This document shows, in pieces, positions 61,201-64,000 of a stretch of DNA of 64,000 nt. Source of the stretch: Echinostoma caproni. Taxonomy: Eukaryota; Platyhelminthes; Trematoda; Plagiorchiida; Echinostomatidae. The notes beneath the pieces are model-generated. The model saw only the letters and a list, made by a program, of their open reading frames with translations, had not been told where the DNA came from and searched no databases. A program made the position numbers and the translations under genes. The stretch lies in NCBI GenBank assembly GCA_900618425.1, contig UZAN01039479.1, positions 30,743-94,742 on the forward strand, written 5' to 3'. The first letter of the stretch is position 1. Every line of letters starts with the position of its first letter.

Positions 61201-63051
61201 TAAATAAAACAAATGCCAAAAAATTACTGATCACGTGTAATTGGGATGAAATTGAGTAAATTGATGGCAAAAGAAATGATGAACAAGTTTGATTTCAGTA
61301 AGCTCATCCTCCAGCTAGTGCATCTATATAAATCCGCAATAGAGATTCCGTGTTTGTGTGATTCGATTCGAGAACAGAATTGATAAATGATGTATAAGTT
61401 GTAAACGAAAATCTGTTCATTGGCTAAGAATGAAGATGAGATCTTTACTTAGTGGATGACTATTGTTCGCGAGGTGTTACCCAGCAGCATGGAAGATGAT
61501 TTTTCCAGTACCGGTGGCCAACTTCGGTTGCTAATGTTGTCTGATTCTCTTCGAAAACTGGCCTATTGTTCTTTCTATGCAGCATGCCGAATATCGTCAA
61601 AAGATGAGTTTGTGATCAGTGCGGAGTTCGAGATTTTCGTTTGAGATTAATATAAATGGCCAACCGACTTCAAAAATGAACAGGTAAACGCGCCAATGAT
61701 TATAGGCGATTAATCGTCTTTTCACAATCTCAGATGTTCAAGCCCCTGTTGCAGTCTTCTACAGCCATATCCACACTTACAGATTCTTCTCTTTCAGTAT
61801 ACAAACAAGAGGTTTCTTGCACGTATTGAATAGGCTATTTTTGACCATACAAGTGCATTTGAAAGTCCTTGAGTTTTTGAGCTAATCCCTACTCCACACA
61901 GATGTTTCCGGCTCAGATTACTGGGGGACGGATAAAATTTCACTAACCTTAAAGTAGTACAAAACCAGAAAACTGAATACATTTTTCGGTTCATGATGGT
62001 GCGCCATATACGTGCTCTTTTGCTCAGTTACTTTTCACCACTGCATAAAACCCACAAAGAGAAAATGCAACGTATCTTCTGGATCTTCAGATATCAATTT
62101 AATATCTCATTACGCCTGACTAGCGTTTTTACTAAGGTTTCTCTACATCTAAAAAAGAAGGTACCATCCACATAACTCTCACGAAGTGATTAAATGTCTT
62201 TCACAGCACACGTTCCAAAGGTTTGAATGTTGAAATTTTACTGAACTTTGAGTGAGCACCGAATTAATAAGCTCTTTACGATAAACAGTCTAATACAGAT
62301 GCTGAGGACATTTCCCTCAATCTGATGGCAAATGTATAACATCATCCTCAATATCAGTACGCTTATGAATAACGAAGTCACATCTTAATTGAACCATTGG
62401 GAGCGTAAGTGGTATCTGCAGTTTTTCTGCTATCGTAATGCATGAAGTTAGTAGGTGATCTTCCAGTTTTCATATTCCTGTTACGTCTAATGCTATTATA
62501 TACCAAATAGAAAACTTTGTCTAATTACTTAACATCTTAGGGATGATTTTGGACTAAGCGCACACGCACACTCAGAAGTACACATCTCGTAGTCAAGGTT
62601 ATCCACTCGTTGTCCCATCCATTCTATAAATGTCAGCTGAAAAACGCCCCTTTCTTATTCTATCTTCTTGTGCTATTTTTGATCCCAGACAAAATCTGTA
62701 CTGCAAGCAGATCTTTTTCAACCACAGATATAGACAGATGTGAAGAAAAACATTTTGCAAAATATTTATTAACTCTTATACAGCTACTTCTCCTGCTGCT
62801 GTTGCTGCTGTTTTCCCAAACAGTTCAGTTTTTGATAACAATGTTACCAGTTGTTTTTGTACAGTTTTTCATTCCTCATTATCAAAGAACCGTTTTTTCC
62901 AAACCCGCAGATATAAACGAATGCGAAGAAAACCCATTCATCTGTGCCCTTGGCGAGAAATGTGTGAATCATATTGGCGGATATCGATGCATTCGGATGA
63001 ACGAATGCCAACCGGGCTTTGAACGGGACGGTCCATTCGGCGCTTGTAAAG
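18910..63051 (+). CDS. FBLN1: Fibulin-like extracellular matrix gene, 11 exons, 3' end beyond window
   Basis: Joining the eleven exons listed individually gives 596 complete codons plus one base with every phase consistent. Order of parts: residues 1-44 signal region; 62-137 anaphylatoxin-like cysteines (paired CC at 62-63, 102-103 and 136-137); 143-231 Thr/Pro/acidic linker; 232-288 three C-x12-C hairpins; 290-596 six EGF modules beginning D-[IV]-[ND]-E-C. Anaphylatoxin-like modules followed by a cbEGF array define fibulin-1 and fibulin-2; these secreted glycoproteins assemble with fibrillin, fibronectin and basement-membrane proteins. The repeated C-x-x-G-Y-x-x-N...C endings are typical of fibulin EGF modules. 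The symbol denotes the fibulin-1/2 group; the C-terminal fibulin domain that would decide it is not in the window. Hemicentin is the main alternative, but it lacks anaphylatoxin modules. The gene spans at least 44 kb. Confidence 0.72.
21577..21778 (-). mobile_element. tRNA-derived SINE carrying a hammerhead ribozyme
   Basis: Minus strand: GACCGAGTGGGTAGCATGC (A-box-like, near 21770-21752) and GGGTTCAATTCCC (B-box-like, near 21729-21717) form a tRNA-like head. A hammerhead ribozyme follows at 21697-21653, then a body ending in CACGACGAATCTTTGATATT. Trematode SINEs with a tRNA-like promoter and hammerhead are known from schistosomes (the SM-alpha family). This copy shares the architecture but not, as far as I can tell by eye, the full sequence. 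Immediately to its right lies an inverted partial copy. End coordinates are estimates. Confidence 0.75.
21653..21697 (-). ncRNA. Hammerhead ribozyme, type I, minimal stem III
   Basis: Every conserved element is present in order on the minus strand. Stem I is GCACTG (21697-21692) with CAGTGC (21658-21653), six perfect pairs. The core CTGATGA is at 21691-21685. Stem II is GACC/GGTC with loop CAACCA at 21684-21671. GAAA is at 21670-21667. Stem III is two pairs (A-U, C-G) closing an AGCT loop, and the cleavage triplet is GTC at 21661-21659. Predicted self-cleavage is between 21659 and 21658. Very short stem III helices are typical of retroelement-borne type I hammerheads, which often work best as dimers; the palindromic ACAGCTGT here would allow that. 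Activity is inferred, not shown. Confidence 0.85.
21777..21890 (+). mobile_element. Inverted partial SINE copy (hammerhead and body, no tRNA head)
   Basis: From GATTCGCAC to CACGACGGATTC the + strand repeats the hammerhead and body of the minus-strand SINE at 21577-21778 with scattered substitutions. The tRNA-like head is missing. The two copies therefore form a long inverted repeat with the tRNA-like head of the left copy in the loop. Confidence 0.75.
21787..21831 (+). ncRNA. Decayed hammerhead ribozyme
   Basis: The core CTGATGA (21793-21799), GAAA (21114 offset excluded; at 21814-21817) and cleavage triplet GTC (21823-21825) are intact. Stem II reads AACC...GATC with two mismatches, including the pair next to the core, and stem I has one mismatch (C91-type position against A at 21827). 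Predicted to be inactive or weak alone. Confidence 0.7.
22309..22499 (+). pseudogene. Orphan exon-like open segment
   Basis: A pyrimidine tract ending in GTCTGCAG precedes 191 open bases that end at a GTATGG donor. The open frame would encode a cysteine- and arginine-rich peptide including LCCVSTRRNRACRIGADHI. To stay open it must be entered in phase 1, but exons 1 and 2 of the fibulin-like gene join in phase 0. In that phase the segment has a TAG after 32 codons. It could be a dead exon, an alternative exon causing truncation, a piece of another gene, or chance. The paired CC recalls an anaphylatoxin module but the spacing does not fit well. Confidence 0.25.
23887..23952. repeat. ATA/TTA trinucleotide repeat next to exon 2
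   Basis: A run of ATA-type triplets is followed by TTA-type triplets, so the two halves are complementary and could fold back. It ends about 28 bases before exon 2. Confidence 0.8.
23980..24106 (+). CDS. Fibulin-like gene exon 2: second anaphylatoxin-like half
   Basis: Opens in phase 0 with ECCLCQLVWMAN (residues 101-112) and ends with CPGAGCCSLLRN (131-142) before a GTGCGT donor, phase 1. The ECC-x-C start and the terminal CC complete the cysteine pattern begun in exon 1: CC-x23-C-x14-CC-x-C-x25-C-x4-CC. This is what tandem anaphylatoxin-like modules of fibulin-1/2 look like, with disulphides expected to cross the intron. The middle is helical and charged (HEAWKELREQAED), and N112-R-T is a glycosylation sequon. 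The acceptor has an excellent pyrimidine tract. The donor is the weakest part of the model. Confidence 0.7.
26000..27724 (-). mobile_element. RTE-type non-LTR retrotransposon, 5'-truncated, antisense
   Basis: The minus strand encodes reverse-transcriptase pieces: FRAGRGCTDAIFTLRQLLEH and VFLDIRAAFDFIDR (within 27463-27723), then SSGIRQGCPISLFLYNFLIE (27399 downward), then after a 781-N gap the C-terminal end with GWKKRRSGQTLTWRRGVKK. An untranslated tail ends in AT-rich short repeats near 26000, as RTE elements do. The copy is nearly identical to the + strand copy at 37990-40475. It shares that copy's TAG after GVPEK (27465-27463) but lacks about 300 bases of its 3' untranslated region (junction near 26101). 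The 5' part of the element is absent beyond 27724. Confidence 0.85.
26475..27255. other. Assembly gap (781 N) inside the RTE copy
   Basis: The flanking bases correspond to 39697 and 39085 of the inverted copy, where only 611 bases lie between, so the gap length is probably about 170 too large. Confidence 0.95.
29376..29870 (-). mobile_element. Decayed Penelope-like RT remnant
   Basis: The minus-strand frame at 29561-29376 reads YGVAMGSSLFLSWLNAILM followed by AKLE, clearly derived from the PLE reverse-transcriptase block whose normal form is GVAMGSPLGPVLADIFMAKLE. Upstream, towards 29870, there are only faint traces of the preceding block. A heavily mutated fragment in antisense to the host gene. 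Confidence 0.65.
33031..33471 (+). CDS. Fibulin-like gene exon 3: Thr/Pro linker and three C-x12-C hairpins
   Basis: A strong TTCTCCCTCAG acceptor and GTAGGT donor bound 441 bases, phase 1 at both ends (residues 143-289). The first two thirds are low-complexity and mucin-like (TVNPINTPAPTTETTM), then acidic (PPGDFPDDFEF), with no cysteine. The last third has cysteines at 232, 245, 252, 265, 275 and 288. They form three hairpins of identical size: CAENFVWDADQELC, CPIGMYLSKTTKKC and CAAGYHFDESQDEC. Each resembles the last two-cysteine hairpin of a fibulin EGF module. A linker between anaphylatoxin modules and the EGF array exists in fibulins; three free-standing half-EGF hairpins are, to my knowledge, unusual. 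N273-I-S is a possible glycosylation site. Confidence 0.72.
34166..35580 (-). mobile_element. Penelope-like element, RT and GIY-YIG endonuclease parts, decayed
   Basis: Minus strand, in element order: PLRPM and NSPYHKLARWLVDILDP (35540-35390), YKQIDGVAMGSPLGPILADV (around 35200-35110), a second partial VPLGPISADVFLEL with VDEIFVLSDND (35059-34970) and NTLPFLDIKVTR. Last comes the GIY-YIG-like endonuclease region with FICSCTDAYIDRTNRQLSQR at 34400-34330. The RT active-site block reads VDE where VDD is expected, the YIG of the nuclease is YID, and several frames are broken. A shortened second copy of the GSPLGP block suggests an internal rearrangement. Clearly inactive, antisense to the host gene. 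Confidence 0.8.
36233..37360 (-). mobile_element. CR1-like non-LTR retrotransposon RT fragment
   Basis: Minus strand, in order: HPIACTSVIIKLFERCLL (37300-37240), a shifted AYRSS-type block, DYKNAIVSLD, VSSGALQGEIFTVFLFN near 36900 (the RT block usually reading V-x-S-G-V-P-Q-G-S), STLAKYLG near 36600, and a C-terminal tail to 36233. These are the ordered landmarks of a CR1/jockey-type reverse transcriptase. Many stops and frameshifts show long decay. An N lies close by at 36121. Confidence 0.65.
37990..40475 (+). mobile_element. RTE-type non-LTR retrotransposon, sense orientation
   Basis: From about 38000 the + strand encodes WISAESLRLLDAHQ, WWSPRASEMQLAVTMGNSRK, NDCANHRCISL, FRAGRGCTDAIFTLRQLLEH, VFLDIRAAFDFIDR, SSGIRQGCPISLFLYNFLIE and LKYSDDIAFL (active site YSDD at 39101-39112). 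A thumb and C-terminal region follows (PALTLCGDQLEVVESFTYLG). A conserved tail with GWKKRRSGQTLTWRRGVKK and TAQNRSQWRKCC leads into a 3' untranslated region ending in a TA-rich repeat near 40475. The upstream endonuclease is missing. Stops at 38876 (TAG) and 39236 (TAA) and several frameshifts make it defective. It is the inverted near-duplicate of 26000-27724. Confidence 0.85.
42674..42697. repeat. CAGTC pentanucleotide repeat
   Basis: Four to five tandem CAGTC units in intron 3, about 120 bases before exon 4. Confidence 0.8.
42817..42957 (+). CDS. Fibulin-like gene exon 4: calcium-binding EGF module 1
   Basis: 141 bases, phase 1 at both ends, residues 290-336. It begins DINEC and has six cysteines (module positions 5, 16, 23, 32, 34, 46), the standard cbEGF pattern. 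CTNTPGSYSC matches the Asp/Asn beta-hydroxylation consensus C-x-[DN]-x4-[FY]-x-C, and the DINE start supplies calcium ligands. The C-S-C spacing between cysteines 4 and 5 is the conventional one, unlike the following modules. A symmetrical phase-1 exon encoding exactly one module is the usual unit of EGF exon shuffling. Confidence 0.82.
42958..43596. other. Intron 4
   Basis: 639 bases between GTGAGC and TTTTTTCGCAG. Nothing else is recognised in it. Confidence 0.75.
43597..43737 (+). CDS. Fibulin-like gene exon 5: calcium-binding EGF module 2
   Basis: 141 bases, phase 1-1, residues 337-383, beginning DINEC. Cysteines are at module positions 5, 12, 18, 27, 33 and 44. CRNIIGSYQC fits the beta-hydroxylation consensus. 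The five-residue spacing between cysteines 4 and 5 and the ending CGFGYVLNPKTQQC are the fibulin-style variant of the EGF fold. Splice sites are strong on both sides (TTTTTTCGCAG and GTGAGA). Confidence 0.84.
43895..44465 (-). mobile_element. CR1-like retrotransposon C-terminal fragment (tentative)
   Basis: Minus strand: RVLYIGKNFTQMFDSKKR-like text near 44450 in a broken frame, and at the other end an open 71-codon stretch with HATTRSNFHCLPSRKNIYRN, SPVPYLARIL and TDTERIRNEL. This resembles the extreme C terminus of CR1/jockey polyproteins, where an R-x-N...P...R-x-N-x-Y-x-N-S motif precedes the end. The middle is unreadable. Family assignment is by pattern only. Confidence 0.45.
45855..45935 (-). 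pseudogene. tRNA-like remnant
   Basis: On the minus strand GGCCGCACAGTTCAGCTGG (A-box-like) and AGGTTCAAATCCC (B-box) are spaced as in a tRNA, and GTACGC and AAAGCGT words are shared with the tRNA-like locus at 7766-7847. The stems no longer pair well. Probably a decayed member of the same family. Confidence 0.45.
46027..46097 (+). pseudogene. tRNA-like remnant, resembling a tRNA-Ser 3' half
   Basis: A perfect T arm GCGGG-TTCAAAT-CCCGC (46076-46092) with B box follows GGTGGAGTTCCTGT, which looks like a tRNA-Ser long variable arm. The 5' half cannot be folded convincingly, so this is a pseudogene or SINE head. Confidence 0.4.
48046..48154 (+). CDS. Fibulin-like gene exon 6: first part of 8-cysteine EGF module 3
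   Basis: 109 bases, entered in phase 1 and left in phase 2. It begins DVNEC and reads through CGRGMMC, CINVRGGHKC and DQKCPGKA. The last codon AG is completed by the first base of exon 7. Residues 384-444 with exon 7 form one module of 61 residues with eight cysteines. In CINVRGGHKC the aromatic residue of the beta-hydroxylation consensus is replaced by histidine, the only exception among the six modules. The layout is the same as exons 9 and 10. Confidence 0.8.
48155..49030. other. Intron 6 (phase 2)
   Basis: 876 bases splitting EGF module 3. The acceptor (CAAACTGTAG) has a poor pyrimidine tract but gives the only in-frame joining. Nothing else is recognised. Confidence 0.65.
49031..49104 (+). 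CDS. Fibulin-like gene exon 7: second part of EGF module 3
   Basis: 74 bases, phase 2 to phase 1, encoding RDKFGNCVPC and then CPTGYMFNATSNSCE. It supplies the last three cysteines of the 8-cysteine module, ending in the fibulin-type C-x-x-G-Y-x-F-N hairpin of 12 residues between cysteines. It has a GTAAGT donor. N-A-T is a glycosylation sequon. The exon is small and its acceptor weak, but the frame and motif leave little doubt. Confidence 0.75.
49105..50893. other. Intron 7
   Basis: 1.8 kb. No repeat family or further exon is recognised; an ambiguous base is at 50351 and a C-rich tract precedes exon 8. Confidence 0.65.
50894..51031 (+). CDS. Fibulin-like gene exon 8: calcium-binding EGF module 4
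   Basis: 138 bases, phase 1-1, residues 445-490, beginning DVDEC. Six cysteines lie at module positions 5, 11, 17, 26, 32 and 45. CVNQMGYFIC fits the beta-hydroxylation consensus. N-G-T before the last cysteine is a glycosylation sequon. It has the same five-residue spacing between cysteines 4 and 5 as module 2. The donor is GTGGGT. Only 219 bases separate it from exon 9. Confidence 0.82.
51032..51250. other. Intron 8
   Basis: 219 bases, with acceptor TTCCGCACACATTCACAG. Nothing else seen. Confidence 0.8.
51251..51359 (+). CDS. Fibulin-like gene exon 9: first part of 8-cysteine EGF module 5
   Basis: 109 bases, exactly the length of exon 6, entered in phase 1 and left in phase 2. It begins DIDEC and continues with CRHDEIC, CANKPGSYDC (a good beta-hydroxylation motif) and SPCSITQ. 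The codon AT is completed by the T that opens exon 10. With exon 10 it makes a 59-residue module (491-549) with eight cysteines, matching module 3 in layout and intron position. Confidence 0.82.
51360..51494. other. Intron 9 (phase 2)
   Basis: 135 bases splitting EGF module 5, the shortest intron here, with GTGAGT donor and a pyrimidine-rich TTTCTCCATGCAG acceptor. Confidence 0.8.
51495..51562 (+). CDS. Fibulin-like gene exon 10: second part of EGF module 5
   Basis: 68 bases, phase 2 to phase 1, encoding YDYVNKTCTCEAGLRNVDGN and the final CV. It completes the eight-cysteine module. The ending is a shorter C-E-A-G hairpin and lacks the G-Y-x-x-N form of module 3. N-K-T is a glycosylation sequon. 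The donor is GTAAGT. Confidence 0.8.
53373..55865 (-). mobile_element. Penelope-like element, nearly full coding span, antisense
   Basis: Minus strand, in element order: an N-terminal region (PPEMIRGLNQFLKFSTRLCD at 55858 down, LCSKELSQYQLSVQSLSENH, then RADYVSKMLQLLSDQPKFTC at 55100); the RT start INKPGIPVRLIISMTNSP near 54900; SRWLARLLEPIRQ; RSPLGPVLTDIFMAKLE and YHRYVDGIFCV (54440-54400); VPFLDVHLTRRTDGY. The endonuclease region follows with YQFKCTCGATHLGRTTRQLS near 53860 and a C-terminal tail ending at 53471. The RT active site is YVDG (54428-54417) where YVDD is expected. The + strand copy at 55900-56890 begins almost where this one ends. The last shared base on the 3' side is 53373. 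Confidence 0.85.
55900..56890 (+). mobile_element. Inverted, 5'-truncated Penelope-like copy
   Basis: From about 55911 the + strand matches the reverse complement of 53373-54155. It includes the tail ending RKLIQALKLPWPREEEIACS and the last shared word GCTGTTTGAAC at 56880-56890, after which the copies diverge. The first bases are about 75 percent similar and the boundary is fuzzy. A 643-N gap interrupts it. Together with the minus-strand copy it forms a head-to-head inverted pair of the kind reported for Penelope elements. Confidence 0.8.
55991..56633. other. Assembly gap (643 N) inside the inverted PLE copy
   Basis: The flanks correspond to 54077 and 53629 of the intact copy, which are separated by only 447 bases, so the gap is probably about 196 too long. 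Confidence 0.95.
57120..59010 (-). mobile_element. CR1-like non-LTR retrotransposon (endonuclease and RT), antisense
   Basis: Minus strand, in element order: an AP-endonuclease-like domain with TSNVRSLIGNMADLTGLVKL, MLQESWL and SYRAYRPVPYSRRGGDV (58997-58740); IICGDFNNSDT; TRLHAHLDLGF; and ERHPPLGMSDHSML (58420-58360), whose SDH is a conserved endonuclease motif. A linker follows, then the RT with LNSYRSCGPDGVSPIVLKEC (57790-57720), RYRPIAWTSVILKVFEGLLI near 57580 and CFLDNSDAFNTSNRQTLLNT (57410-57350). It ends near 57120 before the YADD block, which is unusual because most LINE losses are at the 5' end. Several frameshifts are present. Confidence 0.8.
60301..60387 (+). repeat. Dispersed repeat copy 3
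   Basis: GAGGAGGAAGTTATCGAAAA, then CAAGCTTTGTTCGCTACAGT and TTTTCTTAATCTCACAATGA follow in order. This matches the minus-strand repeat at 13594-13647 and the + strand one at 13835-13917. Confidence 0.6.
62728..62765 (+). pseudogene. Vestigial EGF exon start upstream of exon 11
   Basis: After a CAACCACAG acceptor-like word the sequence reads ATATAGACAGATGTGAAGAA, encoding DIDRCEE. It closely parallels the start of exon 11, which encodes DINECEE. The resemblance fades after about 30 bases: later cysteines and a donor are missing. It lies 183 bases before exon 11 and looks like the remains of a tandemly duplicated EGF exon. Confidence 0.45.
62911..63051 (+). CDS. Fibulin-like gene exon 11: calcium-binding EGF module 6 (last exon in window)
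   Basis: 141 bases, phase 1-1, residues 550-596, beginning DINEC. Six cysteines lie at module positions 5, 12, 18, 27, 33 and 46, and CVNHIGGYRC fits the beta-hydroxylation consensus. The ending CQPGFERDGPFGAC has a longer final loop than module 2. It has a GTAAAC donor. The reading frame remains open in phase 1, so at least one more exon and probably the C-terminal fibulin domain lie beyond 64000. Confidence 0.82.
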
Positions 63052-64000
63052 GTAAACTTCACCCCATTTGCGAATTGTGTGCTTCTCGCAGCTAATTATC
63101 TCCATAGCAGCCGTGAGTGCCGCACGAGTCGAAGCAAACACGTTGGTTAACTTGGAAATATTCCAAACCTTCTTAACATTTTCATTAGGTCATTTGCGTA
63201 ATTTGAACGAATAATTAAATGTAGCACTTTACCAAACACATCAATTTTTTTTAATTCTAAACCATTGAACTGTATAATACACTCAGATTTCCCTCAAACT
63301 TTAGTCCAGGCAAGATGAGCCTGGGTATGCAGGCAAAGAAGGTATAGGCAATGTGTGTTCAAATCTGAAAGTACACTATCCTCAATTGTGTCCTTCACCT
63401 CCACCCCCAGCATTATTCCCCACAACTGTTGATTGCACTGCGTATATAGTACATGCTATATACTATAGTTCAGTGCTTTTCGTTTACCACAATTTGACAG
63501 GCATTGTTGGAGTCATATGAAGAATGCACTTTGTTTGTCTACAATTAGGGAAACGTTAAGCGGGCAACTAAAATGTTTTGACATGTACAGTGAAAAAGGT
63601 TATACACTCGGTAAAACCTCAAGATGGTCCATTAAAATTTGCTTCACAGCTTGTTGAAACGCTTTCTTTCAAACGTGAATTCCAAAAGCTTTGGGTGAAA
63701 CTAAATTGCAGAAGGGTTTCAGGCTTGCACAAGTAAGTTTGAACCGGTGGTGAGTAATCATTCTTGAAAAGAAGAATGAAATAGAAACAATAAGAGGTTG
63801 AAATAAATGGAAAAGAACACCTACCCTCACTCTTTCATGTGGAGCTAAATAAGCACCCGTAGTTAACTAAAATTATGTTACCCTACCGTATAAAGAATTT
63901 CCTCGTCATGTTTAGCAGAAGTATAGGTGAGTTATTATAGGGAATAAAATCTCGGTTTGAAATGGTATTCAGCCATTTTTTGATTAGCTCAAAGCCCTTC
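63052..64000. other. Start of intron 11
   Basis: 949 bases to the window edge without a recognised exon or repeat family. A short word (TTTCTTTCAAACGTGAA near 63662-63680) also occurs near 18204-18221. Confidence 0.6.

Larger units (their letters stand above)
51563..62910. other. Intron 10
   Basis: 11.3 kb, the largest intron. It holds an antisense PLE, an inverted PLE fragment with a gap, and an antisense CR1-like element (53373-59010). The first 1.8 kb and the 59011-62727 part show no recognisable exon. The stretch 59660-59890 is less AT-rich than its surroundings and is probably repeat-derived. The minus-strand frame at 61001-61270 is open for 89 codons and matches nothing I know. Confidence 0.6.

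Noticed and set aside
61001..61270. 89-codon minus-strand frame with a possible coiled coil
   Set aside because: No family recognised, no supporting splice or element context; left as unassigned.
62610..62910. Reading the open frame upstream of exon 11 as a signal-peptide-containing first exon of another gene
   Set aside because: The frame only reaches exon 11 by running through its acceptor and pyrimidine tract; phase-1 splicing to the EGF module explains it better.

Overview
The window looks like nuclear genomic DNA from a flatworm, most probably a digenean trematode. It is AT-rich and gene-poor, with small phase-1 EGF exons separated by multi-kilobase introns. The introns are full of decayed Penelope-like elements (PLEs), RTE-type and CR1-type non-LTR retrotransposons, and tRNA-derived SINEs. 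One SINE carries a hammerhead ribozyme. The assignment rests on resemblance to repeats I remember from trematodes; no species can be named from sequence alone.

One real protein-coding gene is visible: a fibulin-like extracellular-matrix gene on the + strand. It runs from a start codon at 18910 to beyond the right edge. Eleven coding exons have consistent splice sites and phases (18910-19209, 23980-24106, 33031-33471, 42817-42957, 43597-43737, 48046-48154, 49031-49104, 50894-51031, 51251-51359, 51495-51562, 62911-63051). Together they give 1789 coding bases, or 596 complete codons plus one base. In order they encode a signal peptide, a two-exon cysteine-rich anaphylatoxin-like region, a Thr/Pro-rich linker with three C-x12-C hairpins, and six calcium-binding-type EGF modules. 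Two of those modules are eight-cysteine variants split by a phase-2 intron at the same place. The C-terminal fibulin domain must lie outside the window.

Layout: 1-720 antisense PLE fragment; 721-18900 upstream DNA with no convincing gene, a tRNA-like locus (7766-7847), a SINE (10520-10690) and an assembly gap (15226-15672); 18908-19209 exon 1; intron 1 with an inverted SINE pair and hammerhead ribozymes (21577-21890); exon 2; intron 2 with an antisense RTE copy interrupted by a gap and a PLE remnant; exon 3; intron 3 with PLE, CR1-like and RTE copies; exons 4-10 (42.8-51.6 kb); intron 10 (11.3 kb) with a PLE, an inverted truncated PLE containing a gap, and a CR1-like element; exon 11; start of intron 11.

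The most notable signals are a hammerhead ribozyme with all core positions and pairings present in a tRNA-like SINE, facing an inverted decayed partner; the exon-pair architecture of the fibulin EGF array; three tandem half-EGF hairpins in exon 3; a vestigial EGF exon just before exon 11; and two inverted retroelement pairs whose intact partner shows that two assembly gaps are probably too long.
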